The notes: a model not told the origin generated them from the sequence alone. A DNA stretch of 64,000 bases from Stramonita haemastoma (GCA_030674155.1 CM060334.1:41807075-41871074), one strand, 5' to 3'; positions 14,676 through 27,516 are shown, counted from the first letter of the stretch. Program-made: numbers and translations.

Positions 14676-15388
14676 ACATAGAGAAAGTTTTGACATCGCT
14701 CTGTCGGTTTTCACTATTTCTTAAGAAGATGCGACTTTGTGCGAAACATTCTATATGCTACAGCACATCTGGAAAATCCCCTCAGCAAATACCTCACTGA
14801 TCGCATGGCACATTGCGCTGGGAGGGCCTGGGTCTATGCTGAGTATTATTGTGTGGTCATGCAACCTGTGAAACACTGACAGGAGTTGATGGGTGGGTCT
14901 TTTATGCGAATGTTTCATCTTCTGCGTTTGTACATGATGCAAGGAGAGTTGGGTTAAATTACCGGCAGATGTAGGCCTACACAAAAGTTAACTTAATCTT
15001 CTCACTGCCACTGAGAACTGAACCATCCACTTCACGACAACTGAGATCAGAAATACTATTGCGTTGTCCATTCAGCAATGACGTGTTCTGGAAGATGGAA
15101 CTGGAACAGAGGGGAGAGCAGTGTCCAAAATAAAAGGGAGAACAAAAGTGGATAAAGGTAGTGCGAAATTTAGACAGTAACAGAATTAAAATAGGTGGTG
15201 ACGTACACACACTCTGCTGAGAACAGTCAGTGACGCAGCAAGTCAGTGAGACTGTGACGCAATCCGTCAGTGACGCAATAAGACCGTAACTAATTAAGCC
15301 TGAGACAGACACAGTGACAGATAAAGTGACGAAAAGAACAAGGTGACAGGAACAAGGGTGTATGGGGTGGGGAACCACCAAAAGCGTG

Positions 15389-15390
<2 letters not shown>
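14676..15390. other. Spacer, no gene recognised
   Basis: A small imperfect tandem repeat around GTCAGTGACGCAA lies at about 15226-15285. Otherwise unique. Confidence 0.5.
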
Positions 15391-15441
<51 letters not shown>

Positions 15442-15447
15442 TGTGTG

Positions 15448-15528
<81 letters not shown>
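15391..15528. repeat. (GT)n-(GA)n compound microsatellite
   Basis: GT tract to about 15450, then pure GA to 15528. Confidence 0.95.
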
Positions 15529-15529
<1 letters not shown>

Positions 15530-16220
15530 CACACACTCATGAATGTTCACACGCTCACGTCGAGCGCAAACAGGCCTACATGCATGCTCGTGTGTGCTTG
15601 CATCTAAACGATTACGTGCGTGTGCATCTGTTGTATGGGCTTGCGTGGGTGCTAAACCTCGTTTCTTCCTCCTCACCCCATCAAGTGGACATCCAAACGT
15701 CAGAGGAGAAGAAGAACAAAAGTGACGGTTGAAAAGCAATTGACGTAATTGAAGTTAATTAAGTTGCACATTATCGCGCAATTTCTGCTAAAAAAAAAAG
15801 AAGAAAAAAAGAAAGCGTGACTTGCCTTCTTCCCTTTGAGTGTGAAGGCTTTGGAGAAAAAGAGGAGAGAGCTCTTTATCATTCCAGGTAAAAATGGGGA
15901 GGAGGCTCTTCCAGTGTCTATTTGTTTACCTTTTTGTATCTATTCAATCACTTGTTCATTCATCCATTTGTTTATCAATTTGTTTGTGTACTTGCTGACT
16001 AATCATTACTTTTCAAGTGATGTACTTATATTTCAGTATTTTACACCTACTTGAACGTTACAATTACGTAAACCATTCATTCATTCAATCCATCATCTAC
16101 TCATTCATTCATTCATTCATTCATTCATTCATTCATTCATTCACTCATTAATTCAGAGTTTGTTTTTGTTAATGATGACTTTTTTGTGAGGATTCGCTTT
16201 TGTCCCCTACATTCAACCAG

Positions 16221-16227
<7 letters not shown>
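15529..16227. other. Spacer with (ATTC)n
   Basis: No gene. A CATT/ATTC tetranucleotide tract lies at about 16076-16142. Confidence 0.55.

Positions 16228-16300
<73 letters not shown>
16228..16300. repeat. (GA)n microsatellite
   Basis: A pure GA tract abutting the 3' end of the minus-strand fragment at 16301. Confidence 0.95.
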
Positions 16301-16304
<4 letters not shown>

Positions 16305-16400
16305 TTTATTGTTAAGCTTTTTAAGCCCATTCACAAGGGGACAGTGGGAAGGGATTGGGCACAAAACACATTTTCAGACATGAAAAGTGTATCATTTCTA
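16301..16400 (-). mobile_element. 3'-end fragment of the 31.9-33.05 kb retroposon family
   Basis: The plus strand TTTATTGTTAAG, CCCATTCACAA and GGGAAGGGAT correspond to TTTATTGTGTTAGG, CCCGTTCACAA and GGGGAAAGGGAC at 31935-31992. Both copies abut a (GA)n tract at the same end. Weak but collinear. Confidence 0.5.
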
Positions 16401-16632
16401 CTGTCCAAATATGGTCGGCATGGCATGGAATCCACATGATGAAGTGATTTACATTTGGATTAAATAAATTGTTGCGTGACGCTTTATCCCATCAGAAATG
16501 GAGGCAGGAGGACACAACAACCATTAACATCAACATAAGCAACCAGTCTGTGACGGGGCTTCCATGTCGCTACATTCTGATTCGCTGGCTCGTGCCCTTT
16601 CCAACACGTGAAAAACCTAACTCACAATATGC

Positions 16633-16633
<1 letters not shown>

Positions 16634-16720
<87 letters not shown>
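16634..16720. repeat. (CT)n microsatellite
   Basis: One TTC interruption near 16675; otherwise pure. Confidence 0.95.
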
Positions 16721-16721
<1 letters not shown>

Positions 16722-16967
16722 AAAAATAAGGCAGGATTTTGTTGAAAACTTGGAGACATGACAAACAAAATAACAGCATTTAAAAAACTTCAGTTTAATT
16801 TAAAAGGACACACGTTCACACTTGATATGTTTTAGCAGTTGCCACAGATGTCATGAGGTTTTATTTTGTTTTTGGTTTATTTGGTTTGCTTTGCTATGCT
16901 TTGTTTACCCCATTCTTGGGGCTGGTGGCCTGAAGAATGAATCTTGTTCATTGTTCATTGTTCTCTC

Positions 16968-17325
<358 letters not shown>

Positions 17326-17556
17326 ATTTGTGGATTGTGGATTTGTGCCTGCTAATTAAGTTCATTTGATTGATGTGGAGGGGAATCAAGGATCAACCTT
17401 TAATCTTCGAGCTTTATACTTGTTCTTAATGGCTTGAAACAATTGTGTGCGCATGAAGCATTAACTTTGTAACACTCAGAACCCAATAACAAATGCGAAT
17501 TGCAGGGATTCTTATCCATTGTTTTTGGTTGATATGTTTTTGTAGCTGTTTCAGTC

Positions 17557-17559
<3 letters not shown>

Positions 17560-17589
<30 letters not shown>

Positions 17590-17787
17590 TCTTCTTCTTC
17601 TTCTTCTTCTTCTTCTTCTTCTTCTTCTTCTTCTTCTTCTTCTTCTTCTTCTTCTTTCTGCTAGTGCTGCTGGTGCTGGTGCTGGTGCTGCTGCTGCTGC
17701 TGCTGCTGCTTCTTCTTCTTGTTCTTGTTCTTGTTCTTCTTCTTCTTCTTCTTCTTCTTCTTCTTCTTCTTCTTCTTCTTCTTCTGA
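17560..17787. repeat. (GTT)n-(TTC)n-(GCT)n-(TTC)n triplet tract
   Basis: GTT to 17588, TTC to 17657, GCT/GGTGCT to about 17709, then TTC to 17785. Frames over it are polyamino-acid artefacts. Confidence 0.92.
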
Positions 17788-18639
17788 TTTTTTTTTCCTC
17801 TTGAGCGTTTTCCATGTGAACAATAGTGAGGGTCACCCAGAGTTTTCAGTCCGTGTCCCTGTCATTTTAAGAAGTCACTCACTGTTAAAGCAGAAGTAGG
17901 TTTTATCCTCTGAAGGAGAAGATATCGTGTGTGGCAGTATTTTAGAACCTCGTCATGCAGCCGCGGCCATATTCTGACTTCAAAGAAATTTCTTTCCCCT
18001 GTCTGTGGAAAATGAAGGCAGTTACAGTCAAAGGTGGCCCCGGATGAAGACAGTGCACACATAACGGTCAAGGCATAACGGCGTTTTGATGTAGACCTCC
18101 GCATCTCGCTGACGTCAGTCTTGGACATGGGAATCGTGGCAATCAGGAGATAGTCTAAAGTCCCTACATCAGGGAATGACACCGTTCTTGGCCGGGGTCA
18201 GTAAAAGGCAAAAAAAATATGTAACAGAAAATATTCAAATGTTGAATTTGATATGCTGTCATAAAATACTGTGTATGAAGGCGATGTTGTTCTCATTGCA
18301 GACTGGCATGAAATTCCTAATTCTCCTCGAAAAGCCTGGAAAGATCGGGTGACAGCTTTAGCATTATTTTGAAATTCCTCTCACAAACTGCGGGATCGAG
18401 TTTCGTTGTCGTGTCAGTAGGGAATCAAAAGAGCTTGTAATAGAGTTTGCATCCCTTCAGATCAAACCACATGCAGATCTGCCAATGCTCTCTTTAATTT
18501 GGTGTATAGATGCAAGAAGATGAAGTTGGCAAATCAAGATTCTGATCTGGTATCACCATACTTATGCTGTGGTATTGAAACACACAATATCCAGCAGCAT
18601 GCAAAGGATTCACTGTGCTGTTTTTTCAGTATTCCACTG
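17788..18639. other. Unique spacer, no gene recognised
   Basis: No repeat shared with other parts of the window was recognised. Confidence 0.5.
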
Positions 18640-18745
18640 CAGCTCTAGAGTTCGCCAATGGTGAGATTTGTCTGTGTAGGTGACCGTTTTTGCCCACGAT
18701 TGACGTAGCCGCATTCCAGGTTCAGGGATACACGAGTGCCTTGAA
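18640..18745 (-). mobile_element. SINE family C, 3' tail fragment
   Basis: GTTCGCCAATGGTGAGA and GACCGTTTTTGCCCAC on the plus strand match the reverse complement of the family C 3' region at 25320-25380. Confidence 0.7.
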
Positions 18746-18849
18746 CAGTGTAGATGGTGATATCTCTGCTGAACATTTGTCTTTGAAGAGTGGCGTAACG
18801 GTTATAAAATAGATGTTTTGCGCTAAAATGAGTAGTTCAGACTCATGTT

Positions 18850-19160
18850 TACTTATTAAAAATTTTATTTATTCATGTATTCTTTTATTTCGAGGATCAT
18901 GGAATAAGCACTCATGTGCTTTTGCTTACATCCAGTCCCCATGTGATTGCAGTTTTGTAAATGTTGTCATTCCTTCCCACGACATACAATGGCCTGCTTT
19001 CCCGAATAGCGGAACGGGTTTTAACGTGTGTGCATGATATACTGCGTTCGTTCACACACGGGACCTCGGTTTACAGTCTCATCCGAAGGACTTTTGGGGG
19101 GATTGGAGTCGGGGCTGATGTTAACTCCAGAGAAAAAGTCTTCTTGAACGAGATTCGAAC
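18850..19160 (-). mobile_element. SINE family A, nearly complete
   Basis: On the minus strand, a partial tRNA head retains the B-box (GGGTTCGAATCTCG). The central body (CATCAGCCCCGACTCC, GGATGAGACTGTAAACCGAG), the 3' block (GGCCATTGTATGTCG) and the CATGATCCTCGAAATAAAAG tail follow. It ends head-to-head against the SINE B copy at 19163. Confidence 0.8.
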
Positions 19161-19162
19161 CC

Positions 19163-19425
19163 GTGGATCGGTGGTCTAGTGGTAACGTGCCTGTCTGGAA
19201 AGTGAAAAGTCCGGGTCGGAGTGTGCGGTGGTTTGAATCCTGTTTGGGCCCCAAACTCCCCCCCCCCCCCCCTTCCATTAGACCATGAGTGGTGGTCTGG
19301 GCATGGGTGCTGATAAGAAAATATTGCGCGGCGCTGCACTTGTGACGACGCGTAGATAGCCCGAATTTCACGCAGATTTCTCTGCTGTAATATAAAGTGG
19401 TATAAACTAAACTAAAATTAATAAA
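19163..19425 (+). mobile_element. SINE family B, internally deleted
   Basis: The tRNA-derived head shows GGTCTAGTGGTAACGTGCCT (A-box region) and GGTTTGAATCC (B-box). A C homopolymer (19256-19272) and CATGAGTGGTGGTCT follow. The central block present at 46230-46380 is missing. The 3' part (GCGCTGCACTTGTG, CCCGAATTTCACGCAGA, AATATAAAGTGGTAT) is kept. Confidence 0.8.
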
Positions 19426-19611
19426 GAAAATGTTTGGGTCTTGAGGACTAGAGCAGAAAGCACAAGTGGACTAACACTGTGACAGAGTAGCACAGAGCCC
19501 AGCAGAGGAAAACGACATTAGGTTTACCGGGACTTAGCTGAAATGGAGTTTTGGTCTGAGCTGGCCGTCGTGGGAGTCTGTGTGAGTGTTTTCCCTTGTT
19601 CAAGGGAGATT

Positions 19612-19651
<40 letters not shown>

Positions 19652-19785
19652 GTGTGTGTGTGTGTGAAGCAAGTAAAGCTTAGGCCAGAATGTTAGACAT
19701 CTTTCTGTCTGTCTGTCTTCTGTCTGTCTTTCTGTCTGTCTGTCTGTCTGTCCCGTCTGTCTGTCTGTCTGTCTTCTCTCTCTCT

Positions 19786-19821
<36 letters not shown>

Positions 19822-19892
19822 CTCTCTGTCTTTGTCTGTCTGTCCGTCTGTAGTCTGTCTGTCTGTCTGTCTCTCTCTCTCTTTCATAAACA

Positions 19893-19946
<54 letters not shown>
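19612..19946. repeat. (TG)n, (TGTC)n, (CT)n, (CA)n cluster
   Basis: TG at 19612-19667, TGTC-type units and CT at 19705-19882, then CA at 19895-19946. Confidence 0.9.
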
Positions 19947-19949
<3 letters not shown>

Positions 19950-19952
<3 letters not shown>

Positions 19953-20439
19953 ACACAGACACACACATACACAGCCACACCACACACCACACCAAATAGA
20001 AGAGCAAGGAAAAATAAGCATTAAACTTTGTGCAAGTATATCCAGTAAAAGTATAATCTTACGATATCTCATACTCTACCATGAAAATCCTACCACAACT
20101 TTACAGAAGCAATGGAAAAGGAAAACCAACACACAGAGAAATGCATAAAATGGATGCCCTCAGTACAGGCTTATTCCCCTTCAGAAAAGGAATACAACAC
20201 AAATAACACCGCACTATAACCTGTAGCCAGAAACACAGATGGAAGATTTATTATCAGCATTCTTTGGACCCTTGGCACAAATAAGAACTTCTCTTGTTCC
20301 CGCATACAGAGTGCATTGCTTTGCTGGCCGGCTAACTGTTTTGATACGTGGCAAGGCTCCAAAACACAAAGTGCTGCTTCTGCTGTTTTCTGCTAAACAG
20401 CCATGGGGCTGCTGCTGCTGCATGGGGAGACTAGGACAC
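19950..20439. other. Spacer, no gene recognised
   Basis: Unique sequence. A 117-aa plus frame (20239-20592) has a non-repetitive N-terminal half but no recognisable domain and runs into a GA tract. Confidence 0.45.
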
Positions 20440-20480
20440 AGAGAGAGAGAGAGGGGGGAGAGGGGGGAGAGGAGAGGGGG

Positions 20481-20562
<82 letters not shown>
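20440..20562. repeat. Interrupted (GA)n tract
   Basis: GA units with several G-rich interruptions in the first 45 bases. Confidence 0.92.
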
Positions 20563-20565
<3 letters not shown>

Positions 20566-21039
20566 CAGGCTCCTATTTTTTTGAAGGTTTAAAAAAAAAA
20601 ATTAATATTATTTTTAGAACAGCTAATCGAAAGTTTGCCGTTGTTAATAAATCAAATATTTCAAGGATCGAATTCAATGTAATCGCGAACATTTGAAGCA
20701 GAACCACAGATGGGTTTTTGTATTTTAATCACCATAAATCAGCATTGGAGAGAATCACACATTTGTGCCTGAATGGCTGGTTATGGAATTTCATTCCTGA
20801 TTTTGATCACAACTATCTGCCTTGTGGCTACTGAATAAGGACAGGGGAGAGGGAGGGGGAATTCTGGTTTGATTTCAGTTATGGGACAACAATTATGATG
20901 AGTTGCTTCCTTTGAGAGATCTAAAAATGGGCTATTCTGAGACATAATGAGCAGCTTGGGTTGATCTTTTTTCACTTTTAGCTTCGTGTCACAGACTTTC
21001 TGGATTAACTGTAAGGCTTTAGCTCATCAGATAAGAAAG
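20563..21039. other. Spacer, no gene recognised
   Basis: AT-rich, unique within the window as far as I can see. Confidence 0.5.
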
Positions 21040-21355
21040 ATGGAGTTCCCACAACCTATGTGATTGTTGGGAAGTGAGGTCTCAGAGTCCTCAGCTCCTC
21101 TAGCTAAGGCCAGCATTTTGAGAATGGTGCTTGTCTCTTCTCCCTGGCTGCTTTTCCTTTTCCCATCTCTACAGAGGGCTGGTTTTCATTGACAGCTGGG
21201 TGAACTGTGGAACTGTTGTTAAAGCCATGGTGCACAAACAGTCACGCATCCAAGAGGCACCTTAGGCTCAATGCTGCTTAAACAGAGCTGGGGGAGGGCG
21301 AGTGCTCCTGTCACTGAGCTGTCCTGTCCCTTCCCTAGTTCAGCGGACCAGGAAG
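21040..21355 (-). mobile_element. SINE family D, old copy
   Basis: Shares CCTCAGCTCCTCTAG, GGCCAGCATTTTGAG, CAGCTGGGTGAACTG and CACTGAGCTGTCCTGTCCC with the family. The last motif is the reverse complement of the tRNA-like A-box. Many point differences suggest age. Confidence 0.7.
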
Positions 21356-22107
21356 ACCCAATCCCGCCAGCTGCTTCTGAATGGGCCGTCCCAATGCAAG
21401 TTTTGAGTTACAGGAACTTTTGCATGGTGTAATTATAAGGTTATTGTTCATGTGTTTTGTCTTTCTAGGTCAGTCTACCATTGAAGCAAATCATTTCTTT
21501 TTGTGCCATTTGTTTCAGGCATTTTAACTGCTTAAATATGGTTTTTAAAACATCCCTGGGCTTCTCCGAAGCTAGAAAAATTCGGTAGAAAGAGCATAGC
21601 CTTTCTTTTGGTTAAGAAAAGAAATCTCCTTAGTAGTTGTGCGACTGAACAATGTTTACAGAAAAGAATGTGACACAAATTTTTTTATCTTATTTCAACG
21701 GATAATACCAACTTTGACACCAGAAACAAACGTAGACGTGACGCATCTTCTCACATTGTACACAAGGATAACACAGTTCGTTTAGAGAAGCCAGAAAAAC
21801 CCCTCTAGGGGCCCGGCCCCTTGTGCAAATTCAGTCTGAAAGGGAGAGACAAATAAATCAGTCAGGGTGTCGTAATGGCTCGGTGTAATGAACCCCCAAA
21901 TCTCTACAAGAGAAAAATTACCCAGTACGATAACGAAATAAGAATTTGTATCAATAGACTCCCTTCCCTTCCTTCCCTCTTGCTTTTTTCTCTACGTTTT
22001 TTTCTTCAGTTTTGGTGGTCAATAGACCTTGTTAGACTGAGTGGACAGATAGATTAACCTGACGACGCCATTTGTCATTCTGTCTACAGTGAGAGAGGGC
22101 AAGGGGA
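21356..22107. other. Spacer, no gene recognised
   Basis: No frame with a domain and no repeat shared with the rest of the window. Confidence 0.5.
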
Positions 22108-22178
22108 GAGAACAAAAAACTCAGAGAGAGAGAGACAGAGACAGAGAGAGAGACAGATACAGAGAGACTTGAGAGAGA

Positions 22179-22243
<65 letters not shown>
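22108..22243. repeat. (GA)n microsatellite
   Basis: Interrupted GAGACA-type units, then pure GA from about 22178. Confidence 0.92.
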
Positions 22244-22248
<5 letters not shown>

Positions 22249-22306
22249 TGAATGAATGAATGAATGAATGAATGAATGAATCTTTATTTTTCAAGGGTAA
22301 CACAGA
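22244..22306 (-). mobile_element. Short retroposon 3' tail with (ATTC)n
   Basis: On the minus strand, TGTTACCCTTGAAAAATAAA is followed by about nine ATTC units and then (TC)n. A similar fragment with the same AAGGGTAACA motif lies at 53033-53062, also between GA-type tracts. Confidence 0.55.
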
Positions 22307-22391
22307 GAGACAGAGAGACAGAGACAGAGAGACAGACAGAGAGACAGACAGACAGACAGAGAGAGAGACAGAGATAGAGAGAGAGAGATGG
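22307..22391. repeat. (GACA)/(GA) imperfect tract
   Basis: Mixed GAGACA and GACA units. Confidence 0.85.
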
Positions 22392-22564
22392 AAGCGGACA
22401 GCGCCAGGAGAAGGGCTTCAGGCGGAGAGGAGCGGTGACTGGCTGACCGTGCAGTAGGGCTTCCACCAATCAGCAGCGCCGGTCCACCTTGCTGCGGGCT
22501 AGGTTTCTTTCCTTGCCGCTTCCTCTTTCCTCAGATTAGCGTTTTTTGGGGGGAGCCTTGATTG

Positions 22565-22930
22565 TGTGTGTGGTGTGTGTGTGTGTGTGGTGTGTGTGTG
22601 TGTGTGTGTGTGTGTGTTGTGTGTGTGTGCGTGTGTGTGTGCGTTTTGTTTGTTTGATGTTTTTGATGATTATTGCTTTCGTAGTTTCCTTTTATTGCGG
22701 GTTTTTCTCTCGTAAATTGGCTTGTAACCTCTCTTTCAGGAAGTACAAAGATATGAAAAACCAAGGAGGTTTAATTGGATTAAGGGATTGTGGTGTGTGT
22801 GTTTTTGTTTTGCTGGCATCCATCTGTCTCCGTCAATTTCCTCTTTGTTTTCTCTTCTGCTTTGTTTGCAGATCTTTAAGATGTAGGACAACGAGAGTAA
22901 CGCAGAGAAGTTGTCACTTGTTTTGTGTGT

Positions 22931-22991
<61 letters not shown>

Positions 22992-23162
22992 CATCAAAAA
23001 AGTTTTTTGATTTTTTCTCTTTTCTCTTCACACATCAATACACAACCATTTCTATTCACACCACACACACACAACACACACACATACACACACATACACA
23101 CACACACACCTACACCACACACACACACACTACACACACACACAGCTACACAGACACACAAC
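22565..23162. repeat. Cluster of (GT)n and (CA)n tracts around unique DNA
   Basis: GT at 22565-22645, unique at 22646-22920, GT at 22923-22987, and CA at 23060-23162. The GT and CA arms are inverted relative to one another. Confidence 0.85.
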
Positions 23163-23446
23163 ACATACGATGCCCCGCCTCCCCTACACACGGCTTGTAC
23201 ACATGGACACAGAGAGAAAAATGCATTTACAGGCAGAAAGTATTAAAGTACCAAGATAAGAAGATTTGCGGGAGATGGTATTGAATGACACTGATACAGC
23301 AAACCTTTTTGAACAAATGTTCTATGAAATACTTTGGTGACACTATCTCCTTGAGAGCTGCTGCCTCACTCAGTGATGACTCGTGATAAGACACCTGTCT
23401 GCTAGGGTGAAAACCCTGTCAGGTGTGCTGATAGATTATATAGCGG

Positions 23447-23551
23447 CCTCTTCCTCCTCCTCCTCCTCCTCCTCTCTCCTTCTTTCTTCTTCTTCTCTTC
23501 TTCTTCTTCTTCTTCTTCTTCTTCTTCTTCTTCTTCTTCTTCTTCTTCTTG
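23447..23551. repeat. (TCC)n-(TTC)n triplet tract
   Basis: Short TCC block, then TTC to 23551. Confidence 0.92.
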
Positions 23552-23792
23552 TTGAATTTATCTATGAAAGAGTCTAGCTACTTGCGGCGCTTTCAAGTTG
23601 TTTCAAAAGCGTCTTTCCAAGAGCAGAGGGAAAGGTTGGCCAGGTAGAATGCAGAACAGATCTTGTTTTGAGTTTCCTTTTGCTTCTCTGGGGCTTTGGC
23701 CGGGGATGGGGGGAATTAAAAAAATTAATAAAAAAATTTGGTCCCTTTACCCCAAATTCCCCAAACTACGTATTTTGACTTTGAAATAATTA

Positions 23793-24057
23793 TATAGAGC
23801 TAACATCAGTGCTAATGCCACTCCCCCCAACAGTCTTTTGGATGAGACTATAAACGAGGCATCGTGTGTGAACTCACGCAGAACATCATGCGCACATGTT
23901 AAAGTCCGGTTCGCTTTCGGGAGAGTAGGCCATTGCGTGCCAGTAGGAACGGATGACAAAATTGACAAAACTGCATACATACGGGTACTGAACGTAAAAA
24001 AGCACTTAAGGGCTTATTCCATTATCCTCGAAATAAAAGAACAAACAAACAAACAGC
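23793..24057 (+). mobile_element. SINE family A, 5'-truncated
   Basis: It begins in the central body (CTAACATCAGTGCTAATGCC) and shows TTTTGGATGAGACTATAAAC, GTAGGCCATTGCGTGCC and the tail CATTATCCTCGAAATAAAAG, then (AAAC)n. The tRNA head is absent. Confidence 0.8.
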
Positions 24058-24059
24058 AT

Positions 24060-25010
24060 TAGGACTTGTGTGTTGGTAAAGTACAGCTTCGTTTAGTTCG
24101 TTCATTCAGTTTTTTAAAAAGTTTCCTTCTCTTTGAATAATCAGACCGGGCGACGTCAGGTCTAATCGCAGCAAGGGCCAACTTTTCATTGAAAGTTTAA
24201 TTTGTTGTCTGCTTTCGTACTGTCCATTTAGCCAATACTGCTGAACGTAGTTTCCTGAGAAAGTACACTGTCAGCTTTGTAGTCTGATAAATGTGTTTAG
24301 AATTGGAAGCTTACTGGCGGGAGAAGCCAGTGGTGTAATTATGTCTTTGGAATGGGAAGTTAGTTTGAACAAGAGAAGACCAGTAGCGTACTTCCGTGTT
24401 CAAAAAACGAAACTTGGCTTGCAAAAAGAGCCACCAATGTCTCTTGAACAGCAGAAGGAAAGATAACAGCCAGATGAACATGGACAAATTCATGTTACGT
24501 GTTTCCTTTTGTTTTCTGATTCTTTTTATCTAGGTTTTGAAGTCTTTACCAAACATTCCAAACCTACATAGATCTAGTTCGATTTTAAAAGGTATACATT
24601 AGGACTCGTTCAACGTCATGTAGTCTGTAGTTCAGTTTAAAAACGTGTCCTTATCCTTACACGACCAGACCAGTCACAGGGGGGAGTAATCGCAGCGACC
24701 GCCTAGTCTTCCCGGGAAGTTTAATTTGTCGTCTGCTTTCGTGCTGTCCATTTAGCCAATACTGCTGAACGTAGTTTCCTGAGAAAGTACACTGTAAGCT
24801 TTGTAGTCTGATAAATGTGTTTAGAATTGAAAGTGGGCTGCAGGAAAAGCCAGTGGTGTAATTTTGTCTTTGATGGGAAGTCAGTTTGAACAAGAGAAGA
24901 CCACTAGTGTACTTCCGTGTTCAAAACTGGAGCTTGGCTTGTGGGTCAATAATGTTTCTATGTATTCGAGATTAGAGCTTGATTACAAAATCAATGGTGT
25001 AATGATATGT
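24060..25010. repeat. Two ~340-bp direct repeats, about 525-540 bp apart
   Basis: 24060-24430 and 24601-24945 share a long block including CTGTCCATTTAGCCAATACT, CTGAACGTAGTTTCCTGAGA and TCTGATAAATGTGTTTAGAA. Each repeat ends in the first units of the ~50-bp array described separately. Divergence is modest. Confidence 0.85.
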
Positions 25011-25790
25011 TTGACTGGGTGGACACTAAAGCCAAGTAGTTAAGAGTGTCTGACTTCAACCCCGGCCAGGGGGCCATGAAGTCCTGGTTTGAATCTCGGC
25101 GGCATCTAGTGAATTAAGGGAAGGGAGTTATGAGATATTCCCAGTCAACTTGAAGTGCAGGCCTGCCAGTGCTTTAATTCCCTTCATGCATTTACACATA
25201 CAGATAATCGAATATGCACTTTAAAGGTGTAATTCATGTCAGCGTTTGGTGGGTTATGGAAAAAAACAAATATACCTAGCATAACTATTACCCAAAAGTT
25301 GGAATACTGCTGCCTTCATGGTGGGCAAAAACGGTCCTACAAACAAACTCTCACCATTGATGAACCTCTAAGATCTAGTTGAGGAACGGAAAAAAAAGAA
25401 AAAGAAAAAAATATATATGTTCAACTTTAGAGCATGGCTTGATAAAAGTGACACTGGCGTATTTGTGTTTAACTTTGGAAGTTCGCTTCAAAAAACATTA
25501 AAACGAACAGTATACCTATGTGTACAATATTGGAGTTTGGCTCGAACCCCCCCCCCCCAAAAAAAAAAAAAAGAAAAAAAGAAACAAAAATCAAAACAAA
25601 CAAAAATATCCCGCCCTCTGCCGCACTTAAACATAATAAAATTGGAGCTTGGCTCGATAGAAGAAAAAAAAAAACACGATGTACTTATGTGTAAAAAATG
25701 AGTTGCAAAATTAAAAATTCATTTACGTATTTATCTGTTGAGGTATACATGTTCCAAACAAAGTAGTTCCAAAATTGAGATATGCAAAAT
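24296..25790. repeat. Decayed ~50-bp tandem repeat array split by a SINE
   Basis: A unit beginning TTcAaaattGGAGCTTGGCT and ending in a GTGTAcTTATGTG-like motif recurs. I place unit starts near 24296, 24346, 24399, 24820, 24869, 24920, 24965, 25010, 25420, 25468, 25523, 25633, 25692 and 25752-25767. Spacing is 45-55 bp in the uninterrupted stretches. SINE C (25015-25395) interrupts the array, and A-rich slippage enlarges some later units. No coding potential is seen. Confidence 0.7.
25015..25395 (+). mobile_element. SINE family C, near full length
   Basis: The tRNA-like head region is GTAGTTAAGAGTGTCTGAC, with a B-box-like GGTTTGAATCTC about 60 bases later. The body includes CAGTCAACTTGAAGTGCAGG, GCCAGTGCTTTAATTCCC and TCAGCGTTTGGTGGGTTA. 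The 3' part is CTTCATGGTGGGCAAAAACG and CACCATTGATGAACCTC. Collinear with 44062-44395. Confidence 0.8.
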
Positions 25791-26421
<631 letters not shown>

Positions 26422-26423
26422 AC

Positions 26424-26700
26424 AGACTAATGTCTTCATTCCTATTTACAATACGTGTTTGGAGGTTGGTACCGATACCGAAAAGTACACAAACAAAATG
26501 GAACATTGTCTAATGATAATCTTCGCCAATGGAAACCGCAACGCGGAAATATACAGTTACTGCAGTGACACAAATGCGTGAGCTGGAAATACTGGCCAGT
26601 TTCACAGCCGTAGATATCCAACAGGACTTGTGACAAAATGTCACTGTCGATGTTGCTGTACCGCTCCCCTCGTTGACTGGTCACTGGATGTGTGGAGAGC
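26424..26700 (-). mobile_element. 3' fragment of the 31.9-33.05 kb retroposon family
   Basis: It aligns with 31990-32200: ACCGATACCGAAAAGTACA against ACCGAAATCGAAAAGTACA, AACGCGGAAATATACA against AACGCGGAATTGTTTATACA, and a shared TGGTCACTGG. The flanking CT tract has the opposite polarity to the GA tracts at the ends of the other two copies. Confidence 0.6.
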
Positions 26701-26702
26701 TG

Positions 26703-27009
26703 TCCATCTTTTACATGGAGGATAATAGAATAAGCATTCATGTGCTTTTTTTCATCCAGTCACCCCTGTGTATGCAGTTTTGTAAATATTGTCATCTGTT
26801 CCCACTGGCACACAATGGCCTACTCTTACGAAAAGCGGAACAGCGTGGTTTCGCACACGGGGCCTCGGTTTATAGTCTCATCCAAAAGACTTTTGGTAAG
26901 AGTGGAGACAGCACTGATGTTAACTTCAGGGGAAAAATCCCCTCCAACGGGAATCGAACTCGGGTTATATTGCGAGCGCAATGTTCTGACCACTAGGCTA
27001 TCCCGTCCT
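26703..27009 (-). mobile_element. SINE family A, full length with tRNA head
   Basis: On the minus strand the head reads GGGATAGCCTAGTGGTCAGA (A-box region) and, about 35 bases later, CCCGAGTTCGATTCCC (B-box). The body holds GGATGAGACTATAAACCGAG. It ends with the CTATTATCCTC tail but lacks the usual AATAAAAG extension. Confidence 0.85.
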
Positions 27010-27112
27010 GCTTTCAGTTATTGAGTCACTGTATGTAGTTGCACTGTCCACCTGGCAAAAGACAATTTTACTGAAGACGTGAGGGAGGTCGAAAAATGGA
27101 AAATGGAAAATG

Positions 27113-27115
<3 letters not shown>

Positions 27116-27200
<85 letters not shown>

Positions 27201-27208
27201 CACACACA

Positions 27209-27302
<94 letters not shown>

Positions 27303-27414
27303 GTAAGACAGAAATGACAGGTAACAGACTGAAACCATGAAAAAATACCAGCAGAACGAGGAGTAAAGAACCACCCCCCAAAGGTTCAACGACATTTCTG
27401 ACAAAATAGAAACA

Positions 27415-27507
<93 letters not shown>

Positions 27508-27516
27508 GCGCGCGAC
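27116..27516. repeat. (GA)n-(CA)n, then (CA)n-(CG)n
   Basis: GA to 27199, CA to 27301, about 115 bases of spacer, then CA at 27417-27493 ending in about 11 CG units (27493-27515). Confidence 0.93.

Noticed and set aside
15362..15607. Viral or LTR retroelement
   Set aside because: I searched by eye for gag, protease, integrase and paired LTRs across the window and found none. All RT-bearing sequences are non-LTR elements with FADD/YADD motifs in LINE-type contexts.
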